53,475 bases of DNA from Roseburia hominis (GTDB lineage Bacteria; Bacillota; Clostridia; Lachnospirales; Lachnospiraceae): NCBI RefSeq assembly GCF_021531695.1, contig NZ_JADYUI010000017.1, positions 1-53,475 of the forward strand, read 5' to 3'. Below the pieces are notes generated by a model. That model did no database searches, was not told the DNA's origin, and worked only from the letters and a program-made list of their open reading frames with translations. Each line of letters starts with the position of its first letter. Position 1 is the first letter of the stretch. Shown one piece after another: positions 8,682 through 17,652 of this stretch. The position numbers and the translations under genes were made by a program.

Positions 8682-9536
8682 ATGGAAATCGTAATCGGAA
8701 TTTGTTTTATCTGCCTTTTTTTCTATTTCATCTGGCAGTATCAGGAACTGAAAAAATTTGAATTAACCAAATATGAGGTTTGTTCGGATAAAATAAAAAA
8801 TGAGGTCCGCCTTGTCATGATTTCGGATTTACACGGTCATGTATATGGGAAGGACAATGATATTTTGTTTGAAGCGGTGCGTGAACAAAAACCGGATCTG
8901 ATTTTGATTCCGGGGGATATGATGGTGAGTAAGAAAGTGAAATCTTATGAAATTGCGTATCATGCATTTACAGAACTTGCGAAAATCGCACCGGTATATT
9001 TTAGTAACGGAAATCATGAGAGCAGGCCTGCACATAAAAAAATGCCGGCAACAGAAGCTTTTCTTGCTTACGAAAAGCGTGTGAAGCATGCAGGTATCCA
9101 CATTTTAAACAATGCAAGCGAAAAGATCCGGGTAAATGGAAATGAAATTTGTATCTATGGTGCAGAAATTGATTTATCGTGTTATACCAAAGGGAAAATG
9201 ATTCCATTAAAAGAGAATTTTTTGGAAAACGAACTTGGACAGGTGGGGGATGCCTATAATATTTTGCTTGCCCATAATCCGGCATATAGTGAACAATATG
9301 CTGCGTGGGGAGCGGATTTGACGCTTTGTGGACATAATCATGGAGGGCTTGTCCGTATTCCGGGTATCGGCAGCCTGATTTCTCCGCAGTTTCAGCTTTT
9401 TCCGAAATACGATGCCGGAAGATTTGATTTTGGGGATAAAACGGTAATCATAGGAAGAGGGCTTGGCACGCATACCTTCCATATCCGCATTTTCAACAGG
9501 GCGGAGCTTGTGAGCATCCACCTTGTGCCAAACTAA
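8682..9536 (+). CDS. Membrane-anchored metallophosphoesterase (YkuE-like)
   Basis: The protein has 284 residues. An N-terminal membrane anchor (about 2-19) is followed by a calcineurin-type phosphoesterase fold. All metal-binding motifs are visible: SDLHGH (D-x-H), PGDMM (GD), SNGNHES (GNHE), LLAHNP and CGHNHGG (GHxH). The YkuE-type tail with ISPQFQLFPKYDAGRF is present. Members hydrolyse phosphoesters such as UDP-diacylglucosamine-like lipids, but the substrate here cannot be read from sequence. ATG 8682 has TTAGGAGTG about 6 bp upstream. Confidence 0.88.
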   Translation: MEIVIGICFICLFFYFIWQYQELKKFELTKYEVCSDKIKNEVRLVMISDLHGHVYGKDNDILFEAVREQKPDLILIPGDMMVSKKVKSYEIAYHAFTELAKIAPVYFSNGNHESRPAHKKMPATEAFLAYEKRVKHAGIHILNNASEKIRVNGNEICIYGAEIDLSCYTKGKMIPLKENFLENELGQVGDAYNILLAHNPAYSEQYAAWGADLTLCGHNHGGLVRIPGIGSLISPQFQLFPKYDAGRFDFGDKTVIIGRGLGTHTFHIRIFNRAELVSIHLVPN

Positions 9537-9543
9537 AATCTAC

Positions 9544-9572
9544 TTGCCATTTTCTCCACAAAAAGGTAAAAT
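9544..9572 (+). promoter_or_regulatory. Promoter of scpAB
   Basis: TTGCCA (9544-9549) and TAAAAT (9567-9572) are separated by 17 bp, 25 bp before the scpA start. Confidence 0.6.
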
Positions 9573-9596
9573 AGACAGAGTGTTTAGGGAGGATAT

Positions 9597-10349
9597 ATGG
9601 GTATTTCGGTGAAGCTGGAGGTGTTTGAGGGACCGCTTGATCTTTTATTACACCTTTTAGAGAAAAATAAAGTAAATATATACGATATTCCGATTGTTGA
9701 GATTACGGAGCAATATATGGAATATATCCGTGAAATGAAAAGACAGGATTTAAACATCATGAGTGAATTTCTGGTGATGGCGGCTACGTTATTGGATATC
9801 AAGTCTAAGATGCTGCTTCCGAAACGGGAAGAGAACGAGGAAGAAGAAGCAGAGGATCCAAGAGCGGAACTGGTGCAGCAGCTTCTGGAGTATAAGATGT
9901 ATAAGTGCATTTCCTATGAACTGAAAGACCGTCAGATGGATGCACAGCGTGTTTTGTTTAAAGAGCCGACGATTCCGGAAGAAGTAGCAGCGTATGAGGA
10001 ACCGGTTGATTTGGATGCGCTGATTGGTGATGTGACATTAAAGAAATTGAACGAGATTTTCCAGTCGGTGATGGCAAGGCAGGAAAATAAAATAGATCCG
10101 ATTCGTTCCAAGTTTGGAAAAATTGAGAAAGAAGAAGTGTCTTTGAATGATAAAATGCTTTATTTAATGGAATATGCTGCCCGGCATAAAAGGTTCCGTT
10201 TCCGGAATTTGTTGGAAGCACAAAGCAGCAAGATGGAAGTGATTGTAACCTTTCTTGCTGTTTTAGAGCTTATGAAGGTAGGAAAAATTTCGATTTATCA
10301 GGAAAAAACATTTGATGAAATTCAGATAGAGTCGAAGCTTGTGGCTTAA
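9597..10349 (+). CDS. scpA: Segregation and condensation protein A
   Basis: ScpA is the kleisin subunit that links SMC heads and helps condense and segregate the chromosome. The N-terminus has the hallmark FEGPLDLLLHLLEKNKVNIY, then YMEYI and a helical SMC-binding region. An acidic linker (about 80-90) and the winged-helix C-terminus (about 185-250), with RFRFRNLLEAQ and VTFLAVLELMKVGKI, follow. At 250 residues it is full length. GGAGGAT precedes the ATG. scpB follows after about 24 bp, the usual pairing. Confidence 0.96.
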   Translation: MGISVKLEVFEGPLDLLLHLLEKNKVNIYDIPIVEITEQYMEYIREMKRQDLNIMSEFLVMAATLLDIKSKMLLPKREENEEEEAEDPRAELVQQLLEYKMYKCISYELKDRQMDAQRVLFKEPTIPEEVAAYEEPVDLDALIGDVTLKKLNEIFQSVMARQENKIDPIRSKFGKIEKEEVSLNDKMLYLMEYAARHKRFRFRNLLEAQSSKMEVIVTFLAVLELMKVGKISIYQEKTFDEIQIESKLVA

Positions 10350-10373
10350 GATTTGTGAATGGAGTTTCAAAAT

Positions 10374-10943
10374 ATGGAAGAAAAAAATTACGAAGCAATT
10401 GTGGAAGCAATCCTGTTTACGGTGGGAGAATCGGTAGAATTGGAAAAGCTTGCAAATGTTTTAGAATTGGACAAAGACAAGACAAAAGAAGTTGTGGAAA
10501 ATTTGAAAAAGCGGTATGAGACAAATGTCTGCGGAGTACAGATCATGGAGTTGGACGGAGCTTACCAGATGTGTACGAAAGCAGAGTATTATGAATATCT
10601 GATCCGGATTGCAAAGCAGCCGAAAAAGCGTGTGCTTACGGATGTGTTATTAGAGACGTTATCTATTATTGCTTATAAACAGCCGATTACAAAGGCTGAG
10701 GTTGAAAAAATCCGCGGAGTTTCTTCTGACCATGCAGTAAATAAGCTGGTAGAATATAATCTGGTCTGTGAGCTTGGCAGATTGGATGCACCGGGAAGAC
10801 CGATGCTTTTTGGTACCACGGAAGAGTTTTTGCGCAGCTTTGGCGTACATTCGATTGATGAACTTCCGGTATTAAATGAAGACCAGGTAGAGGAGTTTAA
10901 ACAGCAGGCGGAAGAAGAAATGAACTTAAAACTTGGCATTTAG
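10374..10943 (+). CDS. scpB: Segregation and condensation protein B
   Basis: ScpB is the dimeric kite subunit that binds ScpA in the SMC complex. The two winged-helix domains are recognisable: EAILFTVGESVELEKLA at the N-terminus and LSIIAYKQPITKAEVEKIRG in the second domain, then GRLDAPGRPMLFGTTEEFL, a strong ScpB signature. I favour ATG 10374, which has GGAG 9 bp upstream (10361-10364). An in-frame ATG at 10359 has no convincing ribosome site. Length is about 189 residues. Confidence 0.95.
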   Translation: MEEKNYEAIVEAILFTVGESVELEKLANVLELDKDKTKEVVENLKKRYETNVCGVQIMELDGAYQMCTKAEYYEYLIRIAKQPKKRVLTDVLLETLSIIAYKQPITKAEVEKIRGVSSDHAVNKLVEYNLVCELGRLDAPGRPMLFGTTEEFLRSFGVHSIDELPVLNEDQVEEFKQQAEEEMNLKLGI

Positions 10944-10957
10944 AGTAATAAAGAGGC

Positions 10958-10996
10958 TCACCCGGCAATAAGATGAAATAAGCATAGTTCGGGTGA
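10958..10996 (+). promoter_or_regulatory. Hairpin that could mask the ribosome site of the carboxypeptidase gene
   Basis: TCACCCG (10958-10964) is perfectly complementary to CGGGTGA (10990-10996). The second arm contains GGGTGA, the only plausible Shine-Dalgarno for ATG 11002. Folding would block translation. There is no T-run, so it is not a terminator. Confidence 0.35.
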
Positions 10997-11001
10997 AATT
11001 T

Positions 11002-12258
11002 ATGAAACACAATAAAAAAATAAGAGTCATCTGCCTTTTTGTGATAGGAATCCTTATTATTTTAAATTTTTTGAATTTTCTTGATTTTTCGGAAAGTCAG
11101 GAAATTTTTTATGCGAAAACCGCAAAAGAAAGTAAAAAAGTGGATGAGCTTACTCCTTTATACGCCCTGTCGGCATGCCTTATGGATGCGGATTCGGGGC
11201 GTATTTTATTTGAAAAAGACGGTGATGTGAAAAGAGCGAATGCGAGTACAACAAAAGTCCTGACCTTGATTGTTACTCTGGAGAATGCTGATTTGGAAGA
11301 TGTCGTTACGATATCAGAATATGCGGCAAGGCAGCCCGATGTGCAGTTAAATGCAAATACAGGGGAAGAATATAAATTGCGGGATTTGTGTTATGCCATG
11401 ATGCTGGAATCCTATAATGATGTTGCAGTTGCAATTGCGGAGCATGTGGCAGGAAGCGTAGAAGATTTTGCTGTTATGATGAACAAAAAAGCAGAAGAAA
11501 TCGGGTGTCTTAATTCACATTTTATTACACCGAACGGACTGGATGCAGAAGATGCAGGAGGCTTTCATGGGACAACGGCAGAAGATCTTTCGAAGATTCT
11601 TAGTTATTGCGTGACACGTTCTGAAAAAAAAGACGCTTTTTTGGAAATTACAAGAGCAAAAAGTTATCAATTTACAGACCTGTCCGGGAAAAGAAGTTTT
11701 ACCTGTCATAATCACAATGCATTCCTTAAGATGATGGATGGAGCATTAAGTGGAAAAACTGGATTTACCGGAGATGCCGGATATTGTTATGTGGGGGCTT
11801 TAAGGCAGGATGACAGGACTTTTGTAGTGGCACTGCTTGGCTGTGGCTGGCCGAATAATAAAACTTATAAATGGTGCGATATGAAAAAAATCATGAATTA
11901 TGCCCTGGCACATTACCGGTATGAAAATATTGCAGGAGTTGAGGTGCCATTGCAGGAAATATCTGTAAAAAATGCAGCAAATCAAGCATACAGTCTGCTT
12001 GAAAATAAAAAAGTGCCGCTTTATATGGAAAAACAGGAGATCCATGTGTTAAAAGCGGACTGGGAAAAAATAGAAGTAAAAGCGGAATATCCAAAAGAAA
12101 TCGAAGCGCCGGTAACATGCGGGCAAACGCTCGGGTATGTTTCTTATTATCTGGATGGAAATTTGATCAAAGAGATACCGGTGAAAGCAAAAGAAAGCGT
12201 GAAAAAAAGAGAAATCGGATGGTTTGGTATGCTTGTATGGAAGAAATTCTCTTTGTAA
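11002..12258 (+). CDS. D-alanyl-D-alanine carboxypeptidase (DacF/PBP5 type), intact
   Basis: The enzyme is an exported serine-type carboxypeptidase that removes terminal D-Ala from peptidoglycan. It has 418 residues. A hydrophobic signal or anchor lies at about 9-30. The catalytic boxes are all present: ASTTK (S-x-x-K), ESYND (S-Y-N) and SGKTGFTGDAGY (KTG). A PBP5-type C-terminal beta domain follows (about 315-395) and ends with a hydrophobic/basic tail, WFGMLVWKKF, likely a membrane-association helix. ATG 11002 is chosen because GGGTGA lies 5 bp upstream; GTG 10993 has none. DacF-type genes are often sporulation-linked, but no sporulation promoter is evident here. Confidence 0.92.
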   Translation: MKHNKKIRVICLFVIGILIILNFLNFLDFSESQEIFYAKTAKESKKVDELTPLYALSACLMDADSGRILFEKDGDVKRANASTTKVLTLIVTLENADLEDVVTISEYAARQPDVQLNANTGEEYKLRDLCYAMMLESYNDVAVAIAEHVAGSVEDFAVMMNKKAEEIGCLNSHFITPNGLDAEDAGGFHGTTAEDLSKILSYCVTRSEKKDAFLEITRAKSYQFTDLSGKRSFTCHNHNAFLKMMDGALSGKTGFTGDAGYCYVGALRQDDRTFVVALLGCGWPNNKTYKWCDMKKIMNYALAHYRYENIAGVEVPLQEISVKNAANQAYSLLENKKVPLYMEKQEIHVLKADWEKIEVKAEYPKEIEAPVTCGQTLGYVSYYLDGNLIKEIPVKAKESVKKREIGWFGMLVWKKFSL

Positions 12259-12328
12259 AAAATGTGAAAAAGCAACAGTTTTTTGGAAAAATCATGTTTC
12301 ATTAGTGAAAAAATTAACAAAATATCTA

Positions 12329-12357
12329 TTGAAAAAGGGTACTAAATGGAATACAAT
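12329..12357 (+). promoter_or_regulatory. Promoter of the Na+ decarboxylase operon
   Basis: TTGAAA (12329-12334) and TACAAT (12352-12357) with ideal 17-bp spacing lie 42 bp before the first gene. Confidence 0.65.
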
Positions 12358-12399
12358 TATCTACATAGAAGTTTTAAAAATAGGATGGAGGGCTAAGAG

Positions 12400-13836
12400 A
12401 TGAGTAACAGAAAAGATTGCTTAGCAGCACAGAGAATCTACAACTTGCTTGATGAAAACAGTTTTATGGAATTAGGTTCTCTTGTTACAGCAAGAAGTAC
12501 AGATTTTAATCTTTCACCGGAACAGACACCTTCAGATGGTGTCATTACAGGATACGGTCTGATTGATGGAAATCTGGTGTATATTTACAGCCAGGATGCT
12601 TCTGTATTGAATGGAACAATTGGGGAAATGCATGCAAAAAAAATTGCGGCAGTCTATGATATGGCGATGAAGATGGGAGCACCGGTGATTGGTCTTATCG
12701 ACTGTGCCGGATTAAGACTTCAGGAATCTGTCGATGCATTGGATGGATTTGGACAGATTTACGCAAAGCAGGCGGCTGCTTCCGGTGTGATTCCGCAGAT
12801 TGCAGCAATATTCGGTACATGTGGAGGCGGATTATCCGTTGTTCCTGCTTTATGCGATTTTGTATTTATGGAAAAAGAGAATGCAAAACTGTTTGTGAAC
12901 TCGCCGAATGCAATTGAAGGGAACCGTGTTGAAAAATGCGATACTTCTTCTGCCTCTTTCCAGAGTGAAGAAACAGGAATTATTGATGGAATCGGAAGTG
13001 AAGAAGAAATTGATGCCAAAATCAGAGAATTGATTTGTATGCTTCCGGGCAATAACCAGAGTGATGTATATACTTCTGTATGCAATGACGATTTGAACCG
13101 TGCATGTCTTAGCATGACTGAAATGAAAGGTGATGCAAGATATGTTTTGAGTGAAATTTCTGATGGACATGTCTTTATGGAGACCAAAGCAGATTATGCA
13201 AAAAATATGGTGACAGGATTTATCAAATTAAATGGAATGACCGTCGGTGCAGTTGCAAATTGTACGGAAATCTATGATACAGAAGGAAAGAAAACGGAAG
13301 AATTTGAAGCAGTTCTTACAGCAAAAGGCTGCAATAAAGCAGCTGAGTTTGTGGAATTCTGTGATGCGTTTGAAATTCCGGTATTGTCTCTTACCAATAT
13401 TACCGGATTTAAGGCATGCAAATGTGCAGAAAAACGTCTTGCAAAAGCAATGGCAAGATTAACATATGCCTTTGCAAATGCGACGGTTCCGAAGGTAAAT
13501 CTGATTGTCGGAGATGCATTTGGCAGTGCTTCTGTTATCATGAATTCCAAATCAATTGGTGCAGATCTTGTTTATGCATGGCCGGATGTAAAGGTAGGCA
13601 TGATGGATGCAAAACTTGCAGCAGGCATTATGTATGAAGGAGAACCGGCAACGGTTATAGAAGAAAAAGCAAAAGAATATGATGCATTGCAGTCAAATGT
13701 ACTTTCAGCGGCAGGAAGAGGTTATGTTGATCTTGTTGTGGAACCGGCGGATTCCAGAAAATATGTGGTTGCAGCATTTGAAATGCTTTATACGAAACGT
13801 GTAGACACGACATTTAAGAAACATGGAACAAAATAG
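12400..13836 (+). CDS. mmdA: Acyl-CoA carboxyltransferase (MmdA / transcarboxylase 12S type)
   Basis: This protein belongs to the crotonase-like carboxyltransferase family that moves CO2 between biotin and an acyl-CoA such as methylmalonyl-CoA. It has 478 residues in two related halves. The N half has PSDGVITGYGLIDGNLVYIY, AGLRLQESVDAL and the oxyanion-type glycines in FGTCGGGLSVVPAL. The C half has a second set with VLSLTNITGFK, and NLIVGDAFGSASVIM. GGATGGAGG precedes the ATG. It is the first gene of a five-gene operon with OadG-like, biotin carrier, beta pump and OadA-type subunits. CoA substrate specificity is inferred only from family. Confidence 0.88.
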   Translation: MSNRKDCLAAQRIYNLLDENSFMELGSLVTARSTDFNLSPEQTPSDGVITGYGLIDGNLVYIYSQDASVLNGTIGEMHAKKIAAVYDMAMKMGAPVIGLIDCAGLRLQESVDALDGFGQIYAKQAAASGVIPQIAAIFGTCGGGLSVVPALCDFVFMEKENAKLFVNSPNAIEGNRVEKCDTSSASFQSEETGIIDGIGSEEEIDAKIRELICMLPGNNQSDVYTSVCNDDLNRACLSMTEMKGDARYVLSEISDGHVFMETKADYAKNMVTGFIKLNGMTVGAVANCTEIYDTEGKKTEEFEAVLTAKGCNKAAEFVEFCDAFEIPVLSLTNITGFKACKCAEKRLAKAMARLTYAFANATVPKVNLIVGDAFGSASVIMNSKSIGADLVYAWPDVKVGMMDAKLAAGIMYEGEPATVIEEKAKEYDALQSNVLSAAGRGYVDLVVEPADSRKYVVAAFEMLYTKRVDTTFKKHGTK

Positions 13837-13849
13837 AAAGGTGAAGCTT

Positions 13850-14560
13850 ATGAAAAAGAAAATATGGCTGGTGCTTTGCATGTGTCTTTGCCTTATGATG
13901 TTTGCTGCCTGTGGAAGTAAGAAAGAAGAAGATACGTATAACGGCATTACGAAAGAACAACTTATGACAACTTGCCAGAGTACGGTGGACACGCTTGAAA
14001 ATATGACGGATGAACAGAAGAAGGCATATCTTTCTTCGGGAGATGAAATGACCGTAAATCTGGTGAACCGATTTGCTGAGGCACGTTCTGATCTGGGAGA
14101 ATATCAGGGACTTGGTGAGTTTGAAGTTACAAAATCAGGCAAGACACTGACAGCAGCACAGACAGTAAATTATGAGACAAGACCGATTATCGTGACCTAT
14201 GTGTTGGATTATAATTCCATGCAAGTGACAGATATTACGGTGGATGCAGTTTATACAACCGGAGAAAAGATGTCAAAGGCCGGATTAAATACCATCATGT
14301 GTATTGCAACGGTATTTGCGGTTCTTGTTATTATCAGTCTTGTGATTTATTGCTTCCGTTTTATTCATATGGCTGAGGAAAAGCACAAGAATAAAAAAGA
14401 AAGTCAGACGGTACAGACATCTGATGTAGAGGAGACAGCTCCGGTAGAGGAAGTACAAGATGATTTGGAACTTGTTGCAGTGATTGCAGCGGCAATTGCA
14501 GCAGCGACCGGAACTTCTACGGATGGTTTTGTAGTTCGTTCCATTAAGAGAAGAAAATAA
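13850..14560 (+). CDS. Na+ decarboxylase gamma-like subunit (OadG family) with a lipoprotein-like N-terminus
   Basis: The protein has 236 residues. The N-terminus looks like a lipoprotein signal: MKKKIWLVLCM, then MMFAACGSKKEE. An extracytoplasmic domain (about 25-140) precedes one membrane segment (about 147-172). The cytoplasmic tail is acidic and ends in VIAAAIAAATGTS then GFVVRSIKRRK, the typical OadG C-terminus. OadG anchors the carboxyltransferase to the beta pump. Usual OadG proteins are about 80-130 residues, so the added N-terminal domain is larger than the classical subunit. ATG 13850 has AAAGGTGA 5 bp upstream. Confidence 0.78.
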   Translation: MKKKIWLVLCMCLCLMMFAACGSKKEEDTYNGITKEQLMTTCQSTVDTLENMTDEQKKAYLSSGDEMTVNLVNRFAEARSDLGEYQGLGEFEVTKSGKTLTAAQTVNYETRPIIVTYVLDYNSMQVTDITVDAVYTTGEKMSKAGLNTIMCIATVFAVLVIISLVIYCFRFIHMAEEKHKNKKESQTVQTSDVEETAPVEEVQDDLELVAVIAAAIAAATGTSTDGFVVRSIKRRK

Positions 14561-14584
14561 GTGATAAAAGCAGGAGGAATTGAA

Positions 14585-14956
14585 ATGAAAAACTATACAA
14601 TTACAGTAAATGGAAATGTTTACGATGTTACAGTAGAAGAAAATGGAGCAGGAGCAGCAGCACCAGTAGCAGCACCGACAGCAGCTCCAAGAAAGGCAGC
14701 AGCACCGGCAGCTGCAGCGAAAAAAGCATCCCAGGGAGCAGGAAGCATTAAAGTAGAAGCAGGAGCAGCAGGAAAAGTACTGAGTATTGATGTTAATGTC
14801 GGAGATACTTTAAAAGCAGGTGATACGGTAGCTGTATTAGAGGTTATGAAGATGGAAACACCTGTTGTTGCACCAAAAGACGGTACCGTTGCAAGTATTG
14901 ATGCAAAAGCAGGAGATATGGTAGAGGCAGGAGCTTTACTCGCTACATTAAATTAA
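14585..14956 (+). CDS. Biotin carboxyl carrier protein of the decarboxylase
   Basis: This subunit carries CO2 on biotin between the carboxyltransferase and the Na+ pump. It has 123 residues. An N-terminal piece ([19 protein letters not shown]) is followed by an Ala/Pro linker (about 24-50) and the biotinyl domain (about 53-123). The biotin-acceptor motif EVMKMET is intact. AGGAGG lies 7 bp upstream of ATG 14585. It is similar in layout to the 1.3S subunit of transcarboxylase and to MmdC. It probably serves both carboxyltransferases in this operon. Confidence 0.93.
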   Translation: MKNYTITVNGNVYDVTVEENGAGAAAPVAAPTAAPRKAAAPAAAAKKASQGAGSIKVEAGAAGKVLSIDVNVGDTLKAGDTVAVLEVMKMETPVVAPKDGTVASIDAKAGDMVEAGALLATLN

Positions 14957-14972
14957 TCAGGAGGAATCACTT

Positions 14973-16124
14973 ATGTTAAGTTACGTTGGAGATACACTAA
15001 ATAACCTCCTTCATCAGACTGCATTCCTTAATTTGACATGGGGAAATTATATTATGATTGCAGTTGCGTGTGTATTCCTTTATCTTGCAATTGCAAAAGG
15101 ATATGAACCTTTGCTTCTGGTTCCGATTGCGTTTGGTATGCTGCTTGTAAATATCTATCCGGATATTATTGCAAGCCCGCAGGAGACAAGCAATGGTGTT
15201 GGCGGTTTACTTTATTATTTTTATCAGTTAGATGAATGGTCGATTTTACCGTCCCTGATTTTCTTAGGTGTTGGTGCAATGACCGATTTTGGACCTTTGA
15301 TTGCAAATCCAATCAGTTTCTTACTTGGAGCTGCAGCACAGTTTGGTATTTTTGCGGCATACTTGTTTGCAATCCTTTTAGGATTTAATGATAAGGCGGC
15401 AGCTGCAGTATCCATTATTGGTGGTGCTGACGGACCGACTTCGATTTTCCTGGCAGGAAAATTAGGGCAGACAGGACTCATGGGACCGATTGCGGTTGCG
15501 GCATATTCCTATATGGCATTAGTTCCGATTATTCAGCCACCGGTCATGAAATTATTAACTACGAAAAAGGAACGTTCGATTCACATGGACAATTTACGCC
15601 CGGTTTCCAAATTGGAAAAAATCCTGTTTCCGATTATCGTAACCATTATTGTTTGTCTGATTCTTCCGACAACTGCACCACTGGTAGGTATGTTGATGCT
15701 TGGGAATCTGTTCCGTGAGTGTGGTGTGGTAAAACAGCTTTCCGAAACAGCTTCCAATGCGCTTATGTATATTGTAGTTATTTTACTTGGTACATCCGTA
15801 GGTGCTTCTACGAGTGCAGAAGCATTCCTTAACTGGAGTACGATTAAGATTGTAGTGCTTGGTCTGATTGCATTTGTAATCGGAACGGCAGCAGGTGTAT
15901 TACTTGGAAAATTGCTTTGTTTTCTTACACATGGAAAGATCAATCCGCTTATCGGTTCCGCCGGTGTTTCCGCCGTACCGATGGCAGCCCGTGTGTCACA
16001 GAAAGTCGGAGCAGAGGAAGATCCTACAAACTTTTTACTTATGCATGCAATGGGACCGAACGTTGCCGGAGTTATCGGTACAGCAGTAGCTGCCGGAACT
16101 TTCATGGCAATCTTTGGAATATAA
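14973..16124 (+). CDS. oadB: Na+-translocating decarboxylase beta subunit
   Basis: The beta subunit is the integral membrane pump that decarboxylates carboxybiotin and exports Na+. It has 383 residues with about nine to eleven membrane segments. The central conserved motif [15 protein letters not shown] is present, as are the C-terminal [16 protein letters not shown] and [17 protein letters not shown] signatures. The family name may be oadB, mmdB or gcdB depending on substrate, which the pump does not determine. AGGAGG lies upstream of the ATG, and the gap to the biotin carrier gene is 16 bp. Confidence 0.93.
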   Translation: MLSYVGDTLNNLLHQTAFLNLTWGNYIMIAVACVFLYLAIAKGYEPLLLVPIAFGMLLVNIYPDIIASPQETSNGVGGLLYYFYQLDEWSILPSLIFLGVGAMTDFGPLIANPISFLLGAAAQFGIFAAYLFAILLGFNDKAAAAVSIIGGADGPTSIFLAGKLGQTGLMGPIAVAAYSYMALVPIIQPPVMKLLTTKKERSIHMDNLRPVSKLEKILFPIIVTIIVCLILPTTAPLVGMLMLGNLFRECGVVKQLSETASNALMYIVVILLGTSVGASTSAEAFLNWSTIKIVVLGLIAFVIGTAAGVLLGKLLCFLTHGKINPLIGSAGVSAVPMAARVSQKVGAEEDPTNFLLMHAMGPNVAGVIGTAVAAGTFMAIFGI

Positions 16125-16137
16125 GGAGGATAGAAAC

Positions 16138-17556
16138 ATGGCAGAACAGGTGAAAAAACCATTGAAAATTACAGAAACGGTTTTGCGTGATGCACATCAG
16201 TCTCTGATTGCCACAAGAATGACAACGGAGCAGATGCTTCCAATTATAGATAAAATGGATAAAGTGGGCTTTCATGCCGTAGAATGCTGGGGTGGCGCTA
16301 CCTTTGATGCTTCCCTTCGTTTCTTAAAAGAAGACCCATGGGACAGACTTCGTAAATTAAGAGATGGATTTAAAAATACGAAATTACAGATGTTATTCCG
16401 TGGACAGAATATTCTCGGGTATCGTCCTTATGCAGATGATGTGGTAGAGTATTTTGTACAGAAATCAATTGCAAACGGAATTGATATCATTCGTATTTTT
16501 GACTGCTTGAATGATATCAGAAATCTTCAGACAGCGGTAAAAGCCTGCAATAAAGAAAAAGGTCATGCACAGGTTGCATTGTCCTATACGCTTGGCGATG
16601 CATATACATTAGATTATTGGATGGATATGGCTAAGAAAATCGAAGATATGGGTGCAGATTCTTTGTGTATTAAGGATATGGCGGGACTTTTGGTTCCGAA
16701 AAAAGCAACGGAACTGATTCAGGCATTAAAGAGTGCAACCAGTCTTCCGATTGAACTGCATACACATTATACTTCAGGTGTTGCTTCCATGACTTATTTA
16801 AAAGCGGTAGAAGCAGGATGCGATATCATTGATACGGCAATGTCACCATTTGCACTCGGAACCAGCCAGCCGGCAACGGAGGTTATGGTAGAGGCATTTA
16901 AGGATACAGAGTATGATACGGGATTAGATCAGAATCTGCTTTCTGAGATTGCAGATTACTTCCGTCCAATGCGAGAAGAAGCGCTTGAAAGCGGACTTAT
17001 GAATCCAAAGGTATTGGGTGTTAATATCAAGACCTTATTGTATCAGGTACCGGGCGGAATGTTGTCAAATCTTCTTTCCCAGTTAAAAGAACAGGGCAAG
17101 GAAGACAAGTTCCAGGAAGTATTAGAGGAAGTACCGAGAGTAAGAAAAGACCTTGGAGAGCCGCCTCTTGTAACCCCTTCTTCCCAGATTGTTGGTACGC
17201 AGGCCGTATTTAATGTATTGATGGGAGAGCGTTACAAAGTCGCAACAAAAGAGACAAAAGATGTATTACTTGGTAAATACGGACAGACCGTAAAACCATT
17301 TAATCCGGAAGTCGTAGACAAAGTTCTCGGTGAAGATAAGAAGAATGCAATTACCTGTCGTCCGGCAGATTTGCTTGAGCCGGAACTTGATAAGATTGAG
17401 GCCGAGATGAAACAGTGGAAACAGCAGGATGAAGATGTGCTTACTTATGCATTATTCCCACAGGTTGCCACAGAGTTTTTCAAATATCGTCAGGCACAGC
17501 AGACCGGAATCGATCCAAATGCTGCGGATACGAAAAATAAAGCTTATCCGGTATAA
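16138..17556 (+). CDS. oadA: Oxaloacetate/pyruvate carboxyltransferase subunit (OadA / transcarboxylase 5S type), no biotin domain
   Basis: The protein is a TIM-barrel carboxyltransferase that transfers CO2 between oxaloacetate/pyruvate and biotin. It has 472 residues. The N-terminal metal-binding and catalytic motif ITETVLRDAHQSLIATRM is intact, with AVECWGGATFD, RIFDCLND, the biotin-site KDMAGLLVP, and the metal ligands in LHTHYTSG. The conserved carboxylase domain follows (about 300-450). Classical OadA carries its own biotinyl domain at the C-terminus; here the protein ends before it, as in transcarboxylase 5S, and must use the separate carrier. AAGGAGG lies 7 bp upstream. A terminator follows. 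Confidence 0.92.
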   Translation: MAEQVKKPLKITETVLRDAHQSLIATRMTTEQMLPIIDKMDKVGFHAVECWGGATFDASLRFLKEDPWDRLRKLRDGFKNTKLQMLFRGQNILGYRPYADDVVEYFVQKSIANGIDIIRIFDCLNDIRNLQTAVKACNKEKGHAQVALSYTLGDAYTLDYWMDMAKKIEDMGADSLCIKDMAGLLVPKKATELIQALKSATSLPIELHTHYTSGVASMTYLKAVEAGCDIIDTAMSPFALGTSQPATEVMVEAFKDTEYDTGLDQNLLSEIADYFRPMREEALESGLMNPKVLGVNIKTLLYQVPGGMLSNLLSQLKEQGKEDKFQEVLEEVPRVRKDLGEPPLVTPSSQIVGTQAVFNVLMGERYKVATKETKDVLLGKYGQTVKPFNPEVVDKVLGEDKKNAITCRPADLLEPELDKIEAEMKQWKQQDEDVLTYALFPQVATEFFKYRQAQQTGIDPNAADTKNKAYPV

Positions 17557-17588
17557 ACAGGATAGCAGATATCAATTTAAGAAAAGGG

Positions 17589-17617
17589 GAGTCGCTGCAA
17601 TGTGGTGACTCTCTCTT
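17589..17617 (+). terminator. Rho-independent terminator of the decarboxylase operon
   Basis: GAGTCGC (17589-17595) pairs with GTGACTC (17605-17611) with one G-T pair, followed by a T-rich TCTCTTTTA tail. Confidence 0.6.
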
Positions 17618-17652
17618 TTATTTACAAATACAAGCAAAAAAGAGGAAAAATT

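Noticed and set aside
12759-13187. Long minus-strand frames inside the mmdA gene
   Set aside because: They lie fully within a confident plus-strand gene and show no protein-family motif.
15581-16162. 193-codon minus-strand frame inside oadB
   Set aside because: It is antisense to a clearly conserved membrane protein, and its composition reflects the hydrophobic codons of oadB.
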